Source: Bradyrhizobium archetypum (lineage in GTDB: Bacteria; Pseudomonadota; Alphaproteobacteria; Rhizobiales; Xanthobacteraceae). Taken from it: DNA of 64,000 nt. Of the stretch, positions 52,986 to 62,782 are shown one piece after another. The stretch lies in the NCBI RefSeq assembly GCF_013114835.1, contig NZ_JAAVLW010000001.1:558001-622000 (forward strand), in the 5' to 3' direction. Position numbers and translations under genes: made by a program. Every line of letters begins with the position of its first letter. Positions within the stretch are counted from its first letter, which is position 1. Under the pieces are notes generated by a model, which saw only the letters and a program-made list of their open reading frames with translations, did not search any database and had not been told where the DNA came from.

Positions 52986-53984
52986 TTAAGCGACGTTGAT
53001 CTTCTCGTAGATGGCTTCGGCCCCGATTTCCTTGGCGTAGGCAGCCATCACGGGGTCGGCCAGCTTCTTCATGGCGTCGCGCTCCTCGAAGGGGACGCGC
53101 TTGAGTTTGCCGGCCTTCTCCATCGTGTCGAGCTTGACGACCTCCTCGCTCGATTCCAGTTGGCGGCCGTAGTCGCCGGCTTCCTTGCCGGCCTTCATGA
53201 TCGCGTCCTGCAGGTCCTTTGGCAAGGTCTTCAACGTCTTCACCGAGAAGCAGATCGGCCGGATCGACACCGCGTGCTGCGTCAGGCTTAGATGGGGCGC
53301 GACTTCGTAGAACTTCATCGCTTCGACACCGGCCGCCTCGTTCTCACCGGCAGCGATCACGCCGTTCTGGATGGCGTTGTAGATTTCGTTGTAGGCGATC
53401 ACTGTCGGACTCATGCCCACCGCCGCAAATGTCTTCGACCAGATCGGCGCGCCCTGCACGCGCACCTTGAGGCCCTTGAGATCGGCGAGGTTCTTGAGCG
53501 GCTTGTTGGCAAAAATGTTGCGGACGCCGCCGCCGGCATAACCAATCAGAACCACCTCGGCCTTGGCCGCAACCTCGTCGGCGATCGGCGCCAGAATATT
53601 CGCTTCGACCACCTTGTTCATGTGCTCGATGCCCTTGAACACAAAGGGCGCGTCGATAAAGGGTGCGGCCTTGGCGAAAGTCGACATATGCGCCGGCGAA
53701 ACGATGCCGTAGTCGACCGCCTTGCCCTGCGACATGTACTCGAAATACTGCTTTTCGAGGCCGAGCGATGAGTTGCGGTGCAGCGTGAAATTAATCGGCT
53801 TGCCGTAGTACTTCTTCACCAACTCTTCGAAGCGGAGCAGCGCCCTGTTGAACGCGTGATCGTCGTTGAACTGCACGGCCCCGTTGAGCGTGACAGGCGC
53901 CTGCGCCCGCAGAATCGATGGAAAGCCCAATGCGCCGGCAGCCGCCGTCGCACCAAGGCCAGCAAGTACAGCTCTTCGCTTCAT
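52986..53984 (-). CDS. dctP: TRAP transporter solute-binding protein (DctP type)
   Basis: 332 residues with a Tat-like or Sec signal (MKRRAVLAGLGATAAAGALG). DctP core: HRNSSLGLEKQYFEYMSQG, DYGIVSPAHMSTFAKAAPF, LADLKGLKVRVQGAPIWSK (the substrate Arg of the family in VRVQ) and AIQNGVIAAGENEAAGVEAM. The ligand is a carboxylate, but which one is not visible. First gene of dctP-dctQ-dctM. It differs from the decayed DctP remnant at 14.9-15.2 kb. Confidence 0.92.
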   Translation of the reverse strand: MKRRAVLAGLGATAAAGALGFPSILRAQAPVTLNGAVQFNDDHAFNRALLRFEELVKKYYGKPINFTLHRNSSLGLEKQYFEYMSQGKAVDYGIVSPAHMSTFAKAAPFIDAPFVFKGIEHMNKVVEANILAPIADEVAAKAEVVLIGYAGGGVRNIFANKPLKNLADLKGLKVRVQGAPIWSKTFAAVGMSPTVIAYNEIYNAIQNGVIAAGENEAAGVEAMKFYEVAPHLSLTQHAVSIRPICFSVKTLKTLPKDLQDAIMKAGKEAGDYGRQLESSEEVVKLDTMEKAGKLKRVPFEERDAMKKLADPVMAAYAKEIGAEAIYEKINVA

Positions 53985-54747
53985 GGCGCTCCTCCCCTGT
54001 AATGCCCGTCCCTTGTAAGCGGGACTTTGGGCCTGGCCGACGACACGGCCGCGACGCAAAGCGTATGCAAAACGGTGCGGCTGTGGAAGCCAATTTAAGC
54101 GGTGTCTTAAATAGTATCTTGGGAATAAGCCGCAGACGGCCGGGCGATCATGCGTGGCAGGCCGGCCCGGAGGCTCGGAAGTCGCTCGCAGCATAGAACC
54201 GACGCCCCGCAAAAGTTGCGCGATGTCGGATGCGCGGCCCGCTCCCGTCGAAGGTGCACAACACGTTCCCGTTCGCTGCGCAAATCGATTTGCAAGATTC
54301 CGATAGCCCGGGAAGGCGCAAGTTGCCGCAATTTCCCGGAACGCCTGATCCAGCAAGCCGGACTGAACTTTGCTGCATTTCATCAGGCATCAGCATGACG
54401 GAATTTCGCGCGGTGAGTGCCGGCAGCGCTGCGCGCGATTGCATCATAGAGGGGCGAAACCCCGTATAAACCCGGTGGTTGAGCGCGACATAGTAAGCAT
54501 GCGGGCCAAAATCTGTGGCCTTTGAACTCGCGGTGGTTGTGGTTTGTCGAATATTTTGTCAAATGTAGGGGACGGGGTTTTTGCCACTACGCCCCGGGCG
54601 ACGACAGCTTTAGGTAGTTGACGCCGCCGGTATCAGGATGCTTCCAATGCGTGCAGGCGTTTGGCTACCATCCTGCAATCTCTAGGATTCCCGTGCTGCT
54701 ATACAACTCACGGATCCGGACTGACTTAGGCATGGCAAAATATGGAT
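53985..54747. other. 763-bp gap without recognisable gene
   Basis: Region between dctP and the XRE-type gene. It contains the dctP promoter side (53985-54120) and a GC-rich middle (54130-54470) with only short, non-conserved frames on both strands. An AT-richer part follows (54530-54750) with a run ACGGGGTTTTTGCC near 54570. No repeat of the families seen elsewhere in the window is present. It probably holds the promoters of both divergent genes. Confidence 0.5.
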
Positions 54748-54777
54748 GAAACCCTGACCTACTTTTGCCAGGGTTTC
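54748..54777 (+). promoter_or_regulatory. stem-loop in the leader of the XRE regulator gene
   Basis: GAAACCCTG (54748-54756) and CAGGGTTTC (54769-54777) form a 9-bp perfect stem with a 12-base loop, 25 bp before the ATG and just ahead of the ribosome site GAAGGA. It could affect translation or mark an autoregulatory site. Confidence 0.35.
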
Positions 54778-54802
54778 CCGATTGAAGGACGGTAAAACCA
54801 GA

Positions 54803-55201
54803 ATGAACAGCAGATCAGCAGCGAAAAAGATGAAGCAGCGCAGCGCCGGCAAACCCGATATCGAGTTGGGCAAGCGGATTCGCCTGCGGCGTGTAGAGCA
54901 GAAAATCTCTCAAGCGGAGCTTGGCGACAAACTCGGCGTCAGCTTCCAACAGGTGCAGAAGTACGAGAAGGGCGTCAACCGCGTCGGCGCTGCTCGTCTT
55001 CAGCAGATCGCTACCGCGCTCGATGTGCCGGTCACGTTCTTCTACGACGGCGACAGCAAAGCGCGCGAAGTCGAGAGCCTGCTCTTCCTCGACAGTGCCT
55101 TCAGCCTGCGGCTGTTGCGCGCCTACAGCAAGATCAAGGATCAGACCGTGCAGCGTCAGTTGGTGTCCTTGATGGAATCGATCGCCGCCAACGAGGGCTA
55201 G
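54803..55201 (+). CDS. XRE-family helix-turn-helix transcriptional regulator
   Basis: 132 residues from ATG 54803 (a TTG at 54782 would add 7). The Cro/C1-type domain reads IRLRRVEQKISQAELGDKLG, then VSFQQVQKYEKGVNRVGAAR and LQQIATALDVPVTFFYDG. The C-terminal 50 residues (SLLFLDSAFSLRLLRAYSKI) are helical. This layout is common in rhizobial genomes, often with many paralogues; targets are unknown. Monocistronic. Confidence 0.92.
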   Translation: MNSRSAAKKMKQRSAGKPDIELGKRIRLRRVEQKISQAELGDKLGVSFQQVQKYEKGVNRVGAARLQQIATALDVPVTFFYDGDSKAREVESLLFLDSAFSLRLLRAYSKIKDQTVQRQLVSLMESIAANEG

Positions 55202-55589
55202 GCAATATCGCGCCTGGATCGCAGCACCGCGGACCCGATCATTCGACGCGAGAAATCGCCGGGTAGCCTGTTGCTGCGCTAGGCCTGATCTTGATCTGGC
55301 CGTGACAAGATCGGTTCGTCGCCATGGGAAATGGCGGAATCCGGCCGCTGCAAGAAGCCTGCGCGGCACGTTCCGGCGAATAGTCGCGGCTTCAGTTTCC
55401 GGAAAGTCTTCGGCATCGTCACGTCAATAACGCCACGCCATCACGCGCGTGAGATCCGGCCGTGCGCAACGATGGTACGCCCCTCCCCGCGCCCGCCTGA
55501 CGCTTCCGTGCAACGGAAGATGCGACGATTGACCTCGGCGCGAAGCTTGTCCGACAATGGACAAGCCTCCCGATTGAAAGCCGCAAGCA
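55202..55589. other. 388-bp gap with two small hairpins
   Basis: No gene seen. CTTCCGT-GCA-ACGGAAG (55503-55519) and GCTTGTCC-GACAAT-GGACAAGC (55545-55566) are perfect stem-loops within 90 bp upstream of the enoyl-CoA hydratase start, so they would sit in its promoter or leader and may be regulator sites. Confidence 0.4.
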
Positions 55590-56408
55590 ATGCTCGATAT
55601 TTCCAAATCAGCCGTTTCCCATGCCGATGGCAAGATCCTGCAAAGCGTCAGCGATGGCGTCGGCATCATCACCTTCAACAATCCCGACAAACGCAACGCG
55701 ATGTCGCTCGAAATGTGGGAGGGGCTCGGGCATGCGCTGGCCAGCCTGCGCGACGATCCCGACGTTCGTGTCGTGATCCTGGTCGGCGCCGGTAACAAGG
55801 CCTTCGTCTCGGGCGCCGATATCAGCCAGTTTGAAAAGACCCGCCACAACGCGGCGGCGTCGGAGGAGTATTCAAAGCGCAGCGAGGCGCAGCGCGCGCT
55901 GCTGGCAAATTATCCGAAGCCGACGATTGCCTGCATCCGCGGCTTCTGCCTCGGCGGCGGCATGCAGGTCGCGATGCTCTCGGATATCCGGATCGCCTCC
56001 GATAACAGCCGGTTCGGCATTCCTGCCGCCAGGCTCGGCATCGCCTACGGCTATGACGGCCTGCGCCACTTGGTTTCGCTGGTCGGACCGTCCTGGGCGC
56101 GGCTCATCATGTACACGGGCATGCGGATTGAGGCGGCGGAAGCCTTGCGGATCGGACTGGTCGATCGCGTGCTGCCGGATGCGGAGTTGTGGGACGCCAC
56201 CATGGAGATCGCGCGCACCATCTCCGGCAACGCGCCGCTTGCGATCAGGGCCGCCAAGATCACCATCGCCGAAGTGCTGAAGGATGAAAGCAATCGCGAC
56301 ATGGAGGCGATCAAGGCGATCGGCCGCGCCTGCATGGACAGCGAGGATTTTCGAGAGGGCCGAACGGCTTTCATGGAAAAACGCAAGCCGCACTTCAAGG
56401 GGAAGTAG
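55590..56408 (+). CDS. enoyl-CoA hydratase/isomerase family protein
   Basis: 272-residue crotonase. IITFNNPDKRNAMSLEMWEG, the oxyanion segment AFVSGADISQFEKT, and IRGFCLGGGMQVAMLSDIRI with FGIPAARLGIAYGYDGLRHL are all present. In the last segment the usual catalytic Glu (PExxxG) is replaced by Ala/Arg, so a standard hydratase reaction is doubtful and isomerase, hydrolase or decarboxylase activity should be considered. Not clustered with other beta-oxidation genes. The paralogue at 16768-17565 is only distantly similar. Confidence 0.88.
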   Translation: MLDISKSAVSHADGKILQSVSDGVGIITFNNPDKRNAMSLEMWEGLGHALASLRDDPDVRVVILVGAGNKAFVSGADISQFEKTRHNAAASEEYSKRSEAQRALLANYPKPTIACIRGFCLGGGMQVAMLSDIRIASDNSRFGIPAARLGIAYGYDGLRHLVSLVGPSWARLIMYTGMRIEAAEALRIGLVDRVLPDAELWDATMEIARTISGNAPLAIRAAKITIAEVLKDESNRDMEAIKAIGRACMDSEDFREGRTAFMEKRKPHFKGK

Positions 56409-56429
56409 CCCTTGGGGCTCTCTCCGCAG

Positions 56430-56580
56430 TCATCATCCGAAGGCGAAGGCGGATGATTCAGTATTCCAGAGACACCAATGGTCGAACCGAGAAGCCGCGG
56501 TGTACTGGATACCCCGCCGGAGCCTGTCATCGGGCGCGAGGTTCCGCGCGACCCGTTGGCGGGGTATGACGACGGTGGCG
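56430..56580. repeat. bradyrhizobial repeat, third copy
   Basis: TCATCATCCGAAGGCGAAGG and GGCGGATGATTCAGTATTCC (left), with GGTGTACTGGATACCCCGCC (right), repeat the layout of 17591-17695 and 26460-26562 with an insertion in the right arm. It fills the space between the convergent hydratase and isopropylmalate-dehydrogenase-like genes. Confidence 0.7.
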
Positions 56581-56628
56581 TACTGACACACAAGGCGACG
56601 ATCAATATTCGCTCCTTGGTCATGCCCC

Positions 56629-57711
56629 CTACAACCCCGCCAGCACCGCCTTCGTCACATCCGCCGTGCCGCTGCTGCCGCCGAACTCCATCGGCTTGAT
56701 TCCGTCCGCATAGGCTTTGTCGACCGCGCGCTCGATGCGTTCGCCGGCCTCAGCGGCGCTTTCGAGGCCGTGCTTCTCAGCCAGCCAGTCCAGCATCATC
56801 GCCGCTGACAGGATCATCGCGGTGGGGTTGGCCTTGCCCTGCCCCATGATGTCGGGCGCGGTGCCGTGGCACGGCTGGAACACGGCGTAGCGGTCGCCGA
56901 TGTCAGCTGACGGCGCCATGCCGAGCCCGCCGATCAGGCCGGCGGCGAGGTCGGAGAGAATGTCGCCGAACATGTTCTCCGTCACCATCACGTCGAAATC
57001 CCAGGGGCGCTTCACCAGCATCAGCGAGCAGGCATCGACATAGACCCGGTCCGCCTTGACGTCCGGATGGCGCCTGGCGGCTTCATTGAACATCTCGCGA
57101 AAGAACGCGAAAGCCCTGAACACGTTGGCCTTGTCGACGCAGGTCAGGCCGCCATTCGCTCTGCCGCGCGCCTTGCGACGTTCGGCGAGCTTGAACGAAT
57201 ACTCGAACAGCCGTTCCGAGGTCCTCCGGGTAATGACGAGTGTTTCGCGTGCTTCAGTGTCCGTCACCACGCCCTTGCCCATCGAAGCGAACAGCCCTTC
57301 GGTCGATTCCCGGATCAAGACGAGGTCGATGCCGCGCGCATCCGCGCCGACGATTGGGCTCGGCACGCCCGGGATCAGCCGTGCCGGGCGCACCCCAGCA
57401 TAGAGATCGAAATGGAAGCGCAGCTCGATCTGCGGCGCGATCTCGGTATTGTCGGGGTAGCGCACCGACGGCAGGCCGCAGGCGCCGAGCAGGATGGCAT
57501 CCGCCTCCTCGCATAGCCGCACGGTGCTGTCGGGCATCGACTTGCCGGTCGCGAGATAGTTGTTGGCGCCCGCCGGCGCCTCGGTGAAGCGGAATTTCAG
57601 GTCCGACTTCGCCTCGACCCTACGCAGCACTTCCAGCGCCGGGGCCATCACTTCAGGGCCAATGCCATCGCCGCCGAGCACGGCGATGTGGAGGGCGTTA
57701 TTTGCGGACAT
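56629..57711 (-). CDS. isocitrate/isopropylmalate/tartrate dehydrogenase family protein
   Basis: NAD-dependent beta-decarboxylating dehydrogenase of 360 residues. VLGGDGIGPEVMAPALEVLR at the start, VLIRESTEGLF (substrate Arg), CVDKANVFRAFAFF (catalytic Lys), and the metal-binding ENMFGDILSDLAAGLIGGLG are all present, with HGTAPDIMGQGKANPTAMIL as cofactor loop. The LIRESTEG form and the genomic setting without leuCD point away from leucine synthesis and towards tartrate/3-alkylmalate use. It lies next to an alcohol dehydrogenase on the same strand. Confidence 0.9.
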   Translation of the reverse strand: MSANNALHIAVLGGDGIGPEVMAPALEVLRRVEAKSDLKFRFTEAPAGANNYLATGKSMPDSTVRLCEEADAILLGACGLPSVRYPDNTEIAPQIELRFHFDLYAGVRPARLIPGVPSPIVGADARGIDLVLIRESTEGLFASMGKGVVTDTEARETLVITRRTSERLFEYSFKLAERRKARGRANGGLTCVDKANVFRAFAFFREMFNEAARRHPDVKADRVYVDACSLMLVKRPWDFDVMVTENMFGDILSDLAAGLIGGLGMAPSADIGDRYAVFQPCHGTAPDIMGQGKANPTAMILSAAMMLDWLAEKHGLESAAEAGERIERAVDKAYADGIKPMEFGGSSGTADVTKAVLAGL

Positions 57712-57745
57712 GGGGATTCCTTGAGAGACTAAGAAAGAAAGTAGC

Positions 57746-57830
57746 CGTCATTGCGAGCGAAGCGAAGCAATCCATTTCACGGCATAACGGACAGATGGAT
57801 TGCTTCGTCGCTTCGCTCCTCGCAATGACG
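57746..57830. repeat. bradyrhizobial CATTGCGAG palindromic repeat
   Basis: CGTCATTGCGAG-CGAAGCG and its partner CGCTTCG-CTCCTCGCAATGACG (outer ends 57746 and 57830) enclose inner arms AAGCAATCCAT and ATGGATTGCTT around a short loop. This is a well-known interspersed element of bradyrhizobia. It lies between two same-strand genes. Confidence 0.85.
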
Positions 57831-57841
57831 ACGGCAACAAG

Positions 57842-58912
57842 CTACGGCGTCAGCACCGCACGGCCAACCAGTTTGCCTTTCTGCAAATCAGCCAGCGCTT
57901 CGTTGGCTTTCGCAAGCGGCATCCTCGTCACCGGGATTGGCGCGATCATCTTGTTGCGCACGAGTTCGAGCAATTCCTTGGTCTCGCGCAAGTTGCCGAC
58001 ATAGCTGCCCTGGATCGTGATCGCCTTGATCGGGATCAGCGGTAACGCAAAGGTCGCGCCGCCGCCGAACAGGCCGACGATAACGAGCTTGCCGCCCTTG
58101 GTGAGGCAATCGAAGCCAAGCTGCGTCGTCTGCGCGTTGCCGACGAGGTCGATCACGGCGCGAATGGGTTCGCCGGCCTTCTTCGCGAGTTGCTCCAGCG
58201 CATCCGGCGCCTTGCCATCGACGGTCGCGAGCGCGCCCGCGGCTTCCGCCGCCTCGCGCTTGCGCGCATCGATGTCGACGACGATAGCGCCCTTGCCGCC
58301 CATCGCCTTCAACAGCGACAGCGCCATCAGCCCGAGCCCGCCGGCGCCGAAAATGACGATCGGCGAGTTGAAGGCGAATTCGACCTTCTTCAGCGCGCTG
58401 TAGGTGGTGACGCCGGAACAGGCGTAGGGCGCCGCCGTAACCGGATCGAGGCCCTTCAGGTTCAGGAGGTACTTTGGGTTCGGTACGGTCATGTGGTCGG
58501 CATAGCCGCCGTCGCAATAGACGCCGAGCGAGTTGGGCTTGATGGCGCACATGTTCTCATCGCCGCCGACGCAGGTCGGGCACTTGCCGCAGCCGAGCCA
58601 GGGATAGACCAACGCGACGTCGCCGACCTTGAGATCGCCCTTGTCGGCCGCCGTCACGTCCGGCCCGAACGCCACGATCTCGCCGACCGTCTCGTGGCCC
58701 ATTGTGCGCGGCAGCGACACGCCGCGGTCTTTTAGCGACAATGGCTTGCGGCCATGGCCGAGATCATAGCCGCCTTCCCAGATGTGAAGGTCGCTGTGGC
58801 AGACGCCGGCGGCTTTCACCTTGATCAGCACCTGCGTACCTGTCGGCTGCGGCGTCTCCTGCTCGACCTCTTTCAGGGGGGCATTGAACTCGGCGACCTG
58901 ATAACTCTTCAT
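57842..58912 (-). CDS. zinc-dependent alcohol dehydrogenase (MDR family)
   Basis: 356 residues: catalytic zinc site GVCHSDLHIWEGGY with Cys and the later GHETVGEIVAFGPDV (His/Glu), structural zinc CGKCPTCVGGDENMC (four cysteines), and Rossmann motif FGAGGLGLMALSLLKAMGGK. NAD is likely because an acidic residue (VVDIDARK) follows the second strand. An inserted DLGHGRKPLSLKDRGVSLPR before GHE distinguishes it from AdhA/AdhP. Probably co-transcribed with the upstream-strand neighbour across the repeat. Substrate unknown. Confidence 0.92.
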   Translation of the reverse strand: MKSYQVAEFNAPLKEVEQETPQPTGTQVLIKVKAAGVCHSDLHIWEGGYDLGHGRKPLSLKDRGVSLPRTMGHETVGEIVAFGPDVTAADKGDLKVGDVALVYPWLGCGKCPTCVGGDENMCAIKPNSLGVYCDGGYADHMTVPNPKYLLNLKGLDPVTAAPYACSGVTTYSALKKVEFAFNSPIVIFGAGGLGLMALSLLKAMGGKGAIVVDIDARKREAAEAAGALATVDGKAPDALEQLAKKAGEPIRAVIDLVGNAQTTQLGFDCLTKGGKLVIVGLFGGGATFALPLIPIKAITIQGSYVGNLRETKELLELVRNKMIAPIPVTRMPLAKANEALADLQKGKLVGRAVLTP

Positions 58913-59003
58913 CGCTTCTCTCCCGTCATTCTTGTTCTTGCACGCATTTCTTGAGGACAGACATTGCCACGTCTGCCCGATCGAGACAAACGCGGCTGGC
59001 TGT

Positions 59004-59974
59004 TCAGATCAGCGGATGATGGCACGCCGCGAACTGGCCGGGCGCGACGGCGCGAAGCTCCGGCACCTCCTTACTGCATTGCGCATCCGCGCGCGGGCAG
59101 CGGGTGCGAAACCGGCAGCCCGACGGCGGCGCGATCGGCGACGGCGGTTCCCCGACCGGTACTGATACGGCGGGGCGGATATCCGGATCGGGCACCGGGA
59201 TCGCCTCGATCAGCAGCGCGGTATAGGGATGCGCCGGTCTTGCGAACAACTGCTCGGAGGGACCGACCTCGCAGAGCCGGCCGAGATACATCACCGCGAC
59301 GCGGTCGCTGACCGCCTTCACCACGGCGAGATCGTGCGCGATGAACAGCAGCGTCAATCCGAACCGCCCCTTCATCTCCTCCAACAGATTGAGGATCTGG
59401 GCGCGGATCGAAACGTCGAGCGCGGAGACCGGCTCGTCGCAGACGATGAACTCCGGATTGAGAATGAGCGCCCGCGCGATGCAGATGCGCTGGCACTGCC
59501 CGCCGGAAAATTCGTGCGGCAGCCGCCCGACCACCAGCGCCGGATCGAGGCCGACGGCGCTGAGCACCTCGTAAACAAGTTCCCTGCGCTTCTCCGCGTC
59601 CTTGATGCCGGCGATCACCAGCGGCTCGGCGACGATGTCGCCGATCTTGCGGCGCGGGTTGAGAGAGGCGATCGGATCCTGGAAGATCAGTTGCACGCGG
59701 CGGCGCATCATCCGCAAGGCATCGCCCTGCATCGCCGTGAGATCGTGGCCGTCGAACAGCACCCGCCCCGAGGTCGGCCGGCGCAACTGCAGCACCGCGC
59801 GCCCCAGCGTCGATTTTCCGCAGCCGGATTCGCCGACCAGCCCCAGCGTCTCGCCGCGGGCGATCTGCAAGGAGACGCCGGACACGGCATGAACCGTCCT
59901 CTGACCGACCGGATATTCCACGACCAGATCATCGACGGCGAGCAGCGGTTCGCTAGGTGGCACGGCTTGCTGCA

Positions 59975-59978
<4 letters not shown>
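59004..59978 (-). CDS. dipeptide/oligopeptide-type ABC transporter ATPase (DppF/OppF type)
   Basis: 324 residues: Walker A GESGCGKST, QLIFQDPIASLNPRRKIGDI (Q-loop), FSGGQCQRICIARAL signature, Walker B FIVCDEPVSALDVS, and the C-terminal Cys cluster CRFRTRCPRADAQCSKEVPE that binds an iron-sulfur cluster in this family. ATG 59978 overlaps the stop of the partner ATPase (ATGA). Last gene of the dpp-like operon. Confidence 0.93.
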
Positions 59979-60966
<988 letters not shown>

Positions 60967-60970
<4 letters not shown>

Positions 60971-61839
60971 AGCGCGCCCTGACGTGGATCGGTCAGCGCG
61001 CGCAGCGCGTCGCCGATGAGATTGAAGGACAATACGGTCAGGAACATCGCAATCGCCGGAAAGAAAGCGAGCCGCGGCGCGATTTCGAGGCTCTCACGCC
61101 CCTCCCCGATCATGCTGCCCCAGCTCGAGATCGGCGGCGGCACGCCGAGCCCCAGGAAAGACAAGGCGCCTTCGACCACGATGAGAACTGCAATGCCGAG
61201 CAGGAAGAACGCCAACAGCGGCAACATGACATTGGGCAAGAGTTCGCGCAGCAGGATGCGCGCATGCGTCGCCCCCAACGCCTGGGCCGCGATCACGAAT
61301 TCACGCCGCGCCAGCGTGAGCGTCGCCGCCCGCGCCACGCGCATAAAGGCGGGAACGCTGAGCACACCGAGAATGCAAGTAAGATAGAAGATCGATTGCC
61401 CGAGAAAGGCGGTCACGGCCAGCGCCAGGATCAAAGGCGGAAACGCCAGCAGCACATCCATGCTGCCGACCACCATCGTTTCGAACCGGCCACGGAAATA
61501 GCCCGCGAGCATGCCAAGTGCGCCGCCGATGATGAGCCCAATCACCGACGCGCATATCCCGACCACCAGCGATATCCGCGCCCCGTAGATCAACCGTGAT
61601 AGCTCGTCGCGGCCAAGGCCGTCGGTCCCCAACCAATGCTCCGCGGAGATCGGCGCGCGCCGCTCCAGCATGTCCATGTCGGTCGGGCTCGGCAGCGGCA
61701 GCACGGGCGCAAGGATCGCGACCGCGAACATGAAAATCATCCAGCCCACCGCCATCCAGAACAGCAGCCCCAACCGCCGTCCGCGCTTGGCAGGTTGCGC
61801 CGTGGCATCCTCGTCGAGCGTGAGTTCAAGCGTGGCCAT
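60967..61839 (-). CDS. dipeptide-type ABC transporter permease (DppC type)
   Basis: 290 residues with about six membrane segments after a short cytoplasmic N-terminus. HWLGTDGLGRDELSRLIYGA is the DppC/OppC signature, followed by GSMDVLLAFPPLILALAV and the EAA loop AAQALGATHARILLRELLPN. Start ATG 61839 lies 14 bp inside the end of the DppB gene. Confidence 0.93.
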
Positions 61840-62776
61840 GACGGATCCTGGGATCGAGGACGGCGTAGAGCAGGTCGACGATGAAGTTCATGATGACGAA
61901 GCCGGCGGCGACCAGCAGCACGACGCCCTGCAGGATGATGAGGTCACGGGTGTAGATGGCGCCAACCAAGAGCCGGCCGATCCCCGGCAACGCGAAGATC
62001 GTCTCCACAATGACCGCGCCGCCGATCAACCGACCGATATTGATGCCGGTGATCGTGATCAGCGTGAGCGACGAGGGCTTGAGAGCGTGCACGAACAGGA
62101 TGCGCGACGCCTTTAACCCCTTGGCTTTTGCCAGCGCGATATAGTCTTCCTGCAGGGTCGCGATCATATCGGAGCGCAATACGCGCATGATCCCCGGCCA
62201 TTCGGCGAGCGCCAGCGTCAGTGCAGGCAGCACCATGAAGCGTAAATTCGCGACGGGATCTTCCGCCAACGGGACGTAACCTGTCGCCGGCAACCAGCGC
62301 AGCTCCACCGCGAACAGATAGATCAAAAGGATCGCCGACAGGAAGGCCGGCACCGAAAGCATGGCAAACGCGCTGCCGGTCATGAAGCGGTCGAAAGCGC
62401 CACCACTGCGGGCGGCGCAGACGATGGCAAGGGGCACGCCGATGACGAGACCCATGACCTCGGCCAGGATCATCAGCTCGAACGATACCGGAAGACGCTC
62501 GGTCACCGCCTGCAACACGGTTTGCCCGGTGCGGAATGACCGGCCGAAATCGCCCTGCAGGATGTTACCGAGCCAACCGAAGTAACGGATCCAGATCGGT
62601 TGATCGAGCCCCATGTCGCGACGCAAGGCAGCAACGTTCTCCGGCGTCGCCTGATCGCCAAGGATCACGTAGGCGAGATCGCCGGGCAGCAGCGACGCGA
62701 TGAAGAAGGTCAACAGCGATACTGCGATCAGGACCGGTATCAGGTACAACAGCCTACGCGCGACAAACAGCAGCAT
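61826..62776 (-). CDS. dipeptide-type ABC transporter permease (DppB type)
   Basis: 316 residues and six membrane segments. LLYLIPVLIAVSLLTFFIAS is the first; LGLDQPIWIRYFGWLGNILQ-like text (MGLDQPIWIRYFGWLGNILQ) and GDFGRSFRTGQTV are the typical DppB loop, then AKAKGLKASRILFVHALKPS (EAA). It forms the channel with DppC. 6 bp after the solute-binding gene. Confidence 0.93.
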   Translation of the reverse strand: MLLFVARRLLYLIPVLIAVSLLTFFIASLLPGDLAYVILGDQATPENVAALRRDMGLDQPIWIRYFGWLGNILQGDFGRSFRTGQTVLQAVTERLPVSFELMILAEVMGLVIGVPLAIVCAARSGGAFDRFMTGSAFAMLSVPAFLSAILLIYLFAVELRWLPATGYVPLAEDPVANLRFMVLPALTLALAEWPGIMRVLRSDMIATLQEDYIALAKAKGLKASRILFVHALKPSSLTLITITGINIGRLIGGAVIVETIFALPGIGRLLVGAIYTRDLIILQGVVLLVAAGFVIMNFIVDLLYAVLDPRIRHGHA

Positions 62777-62782
62777 GGAAGA

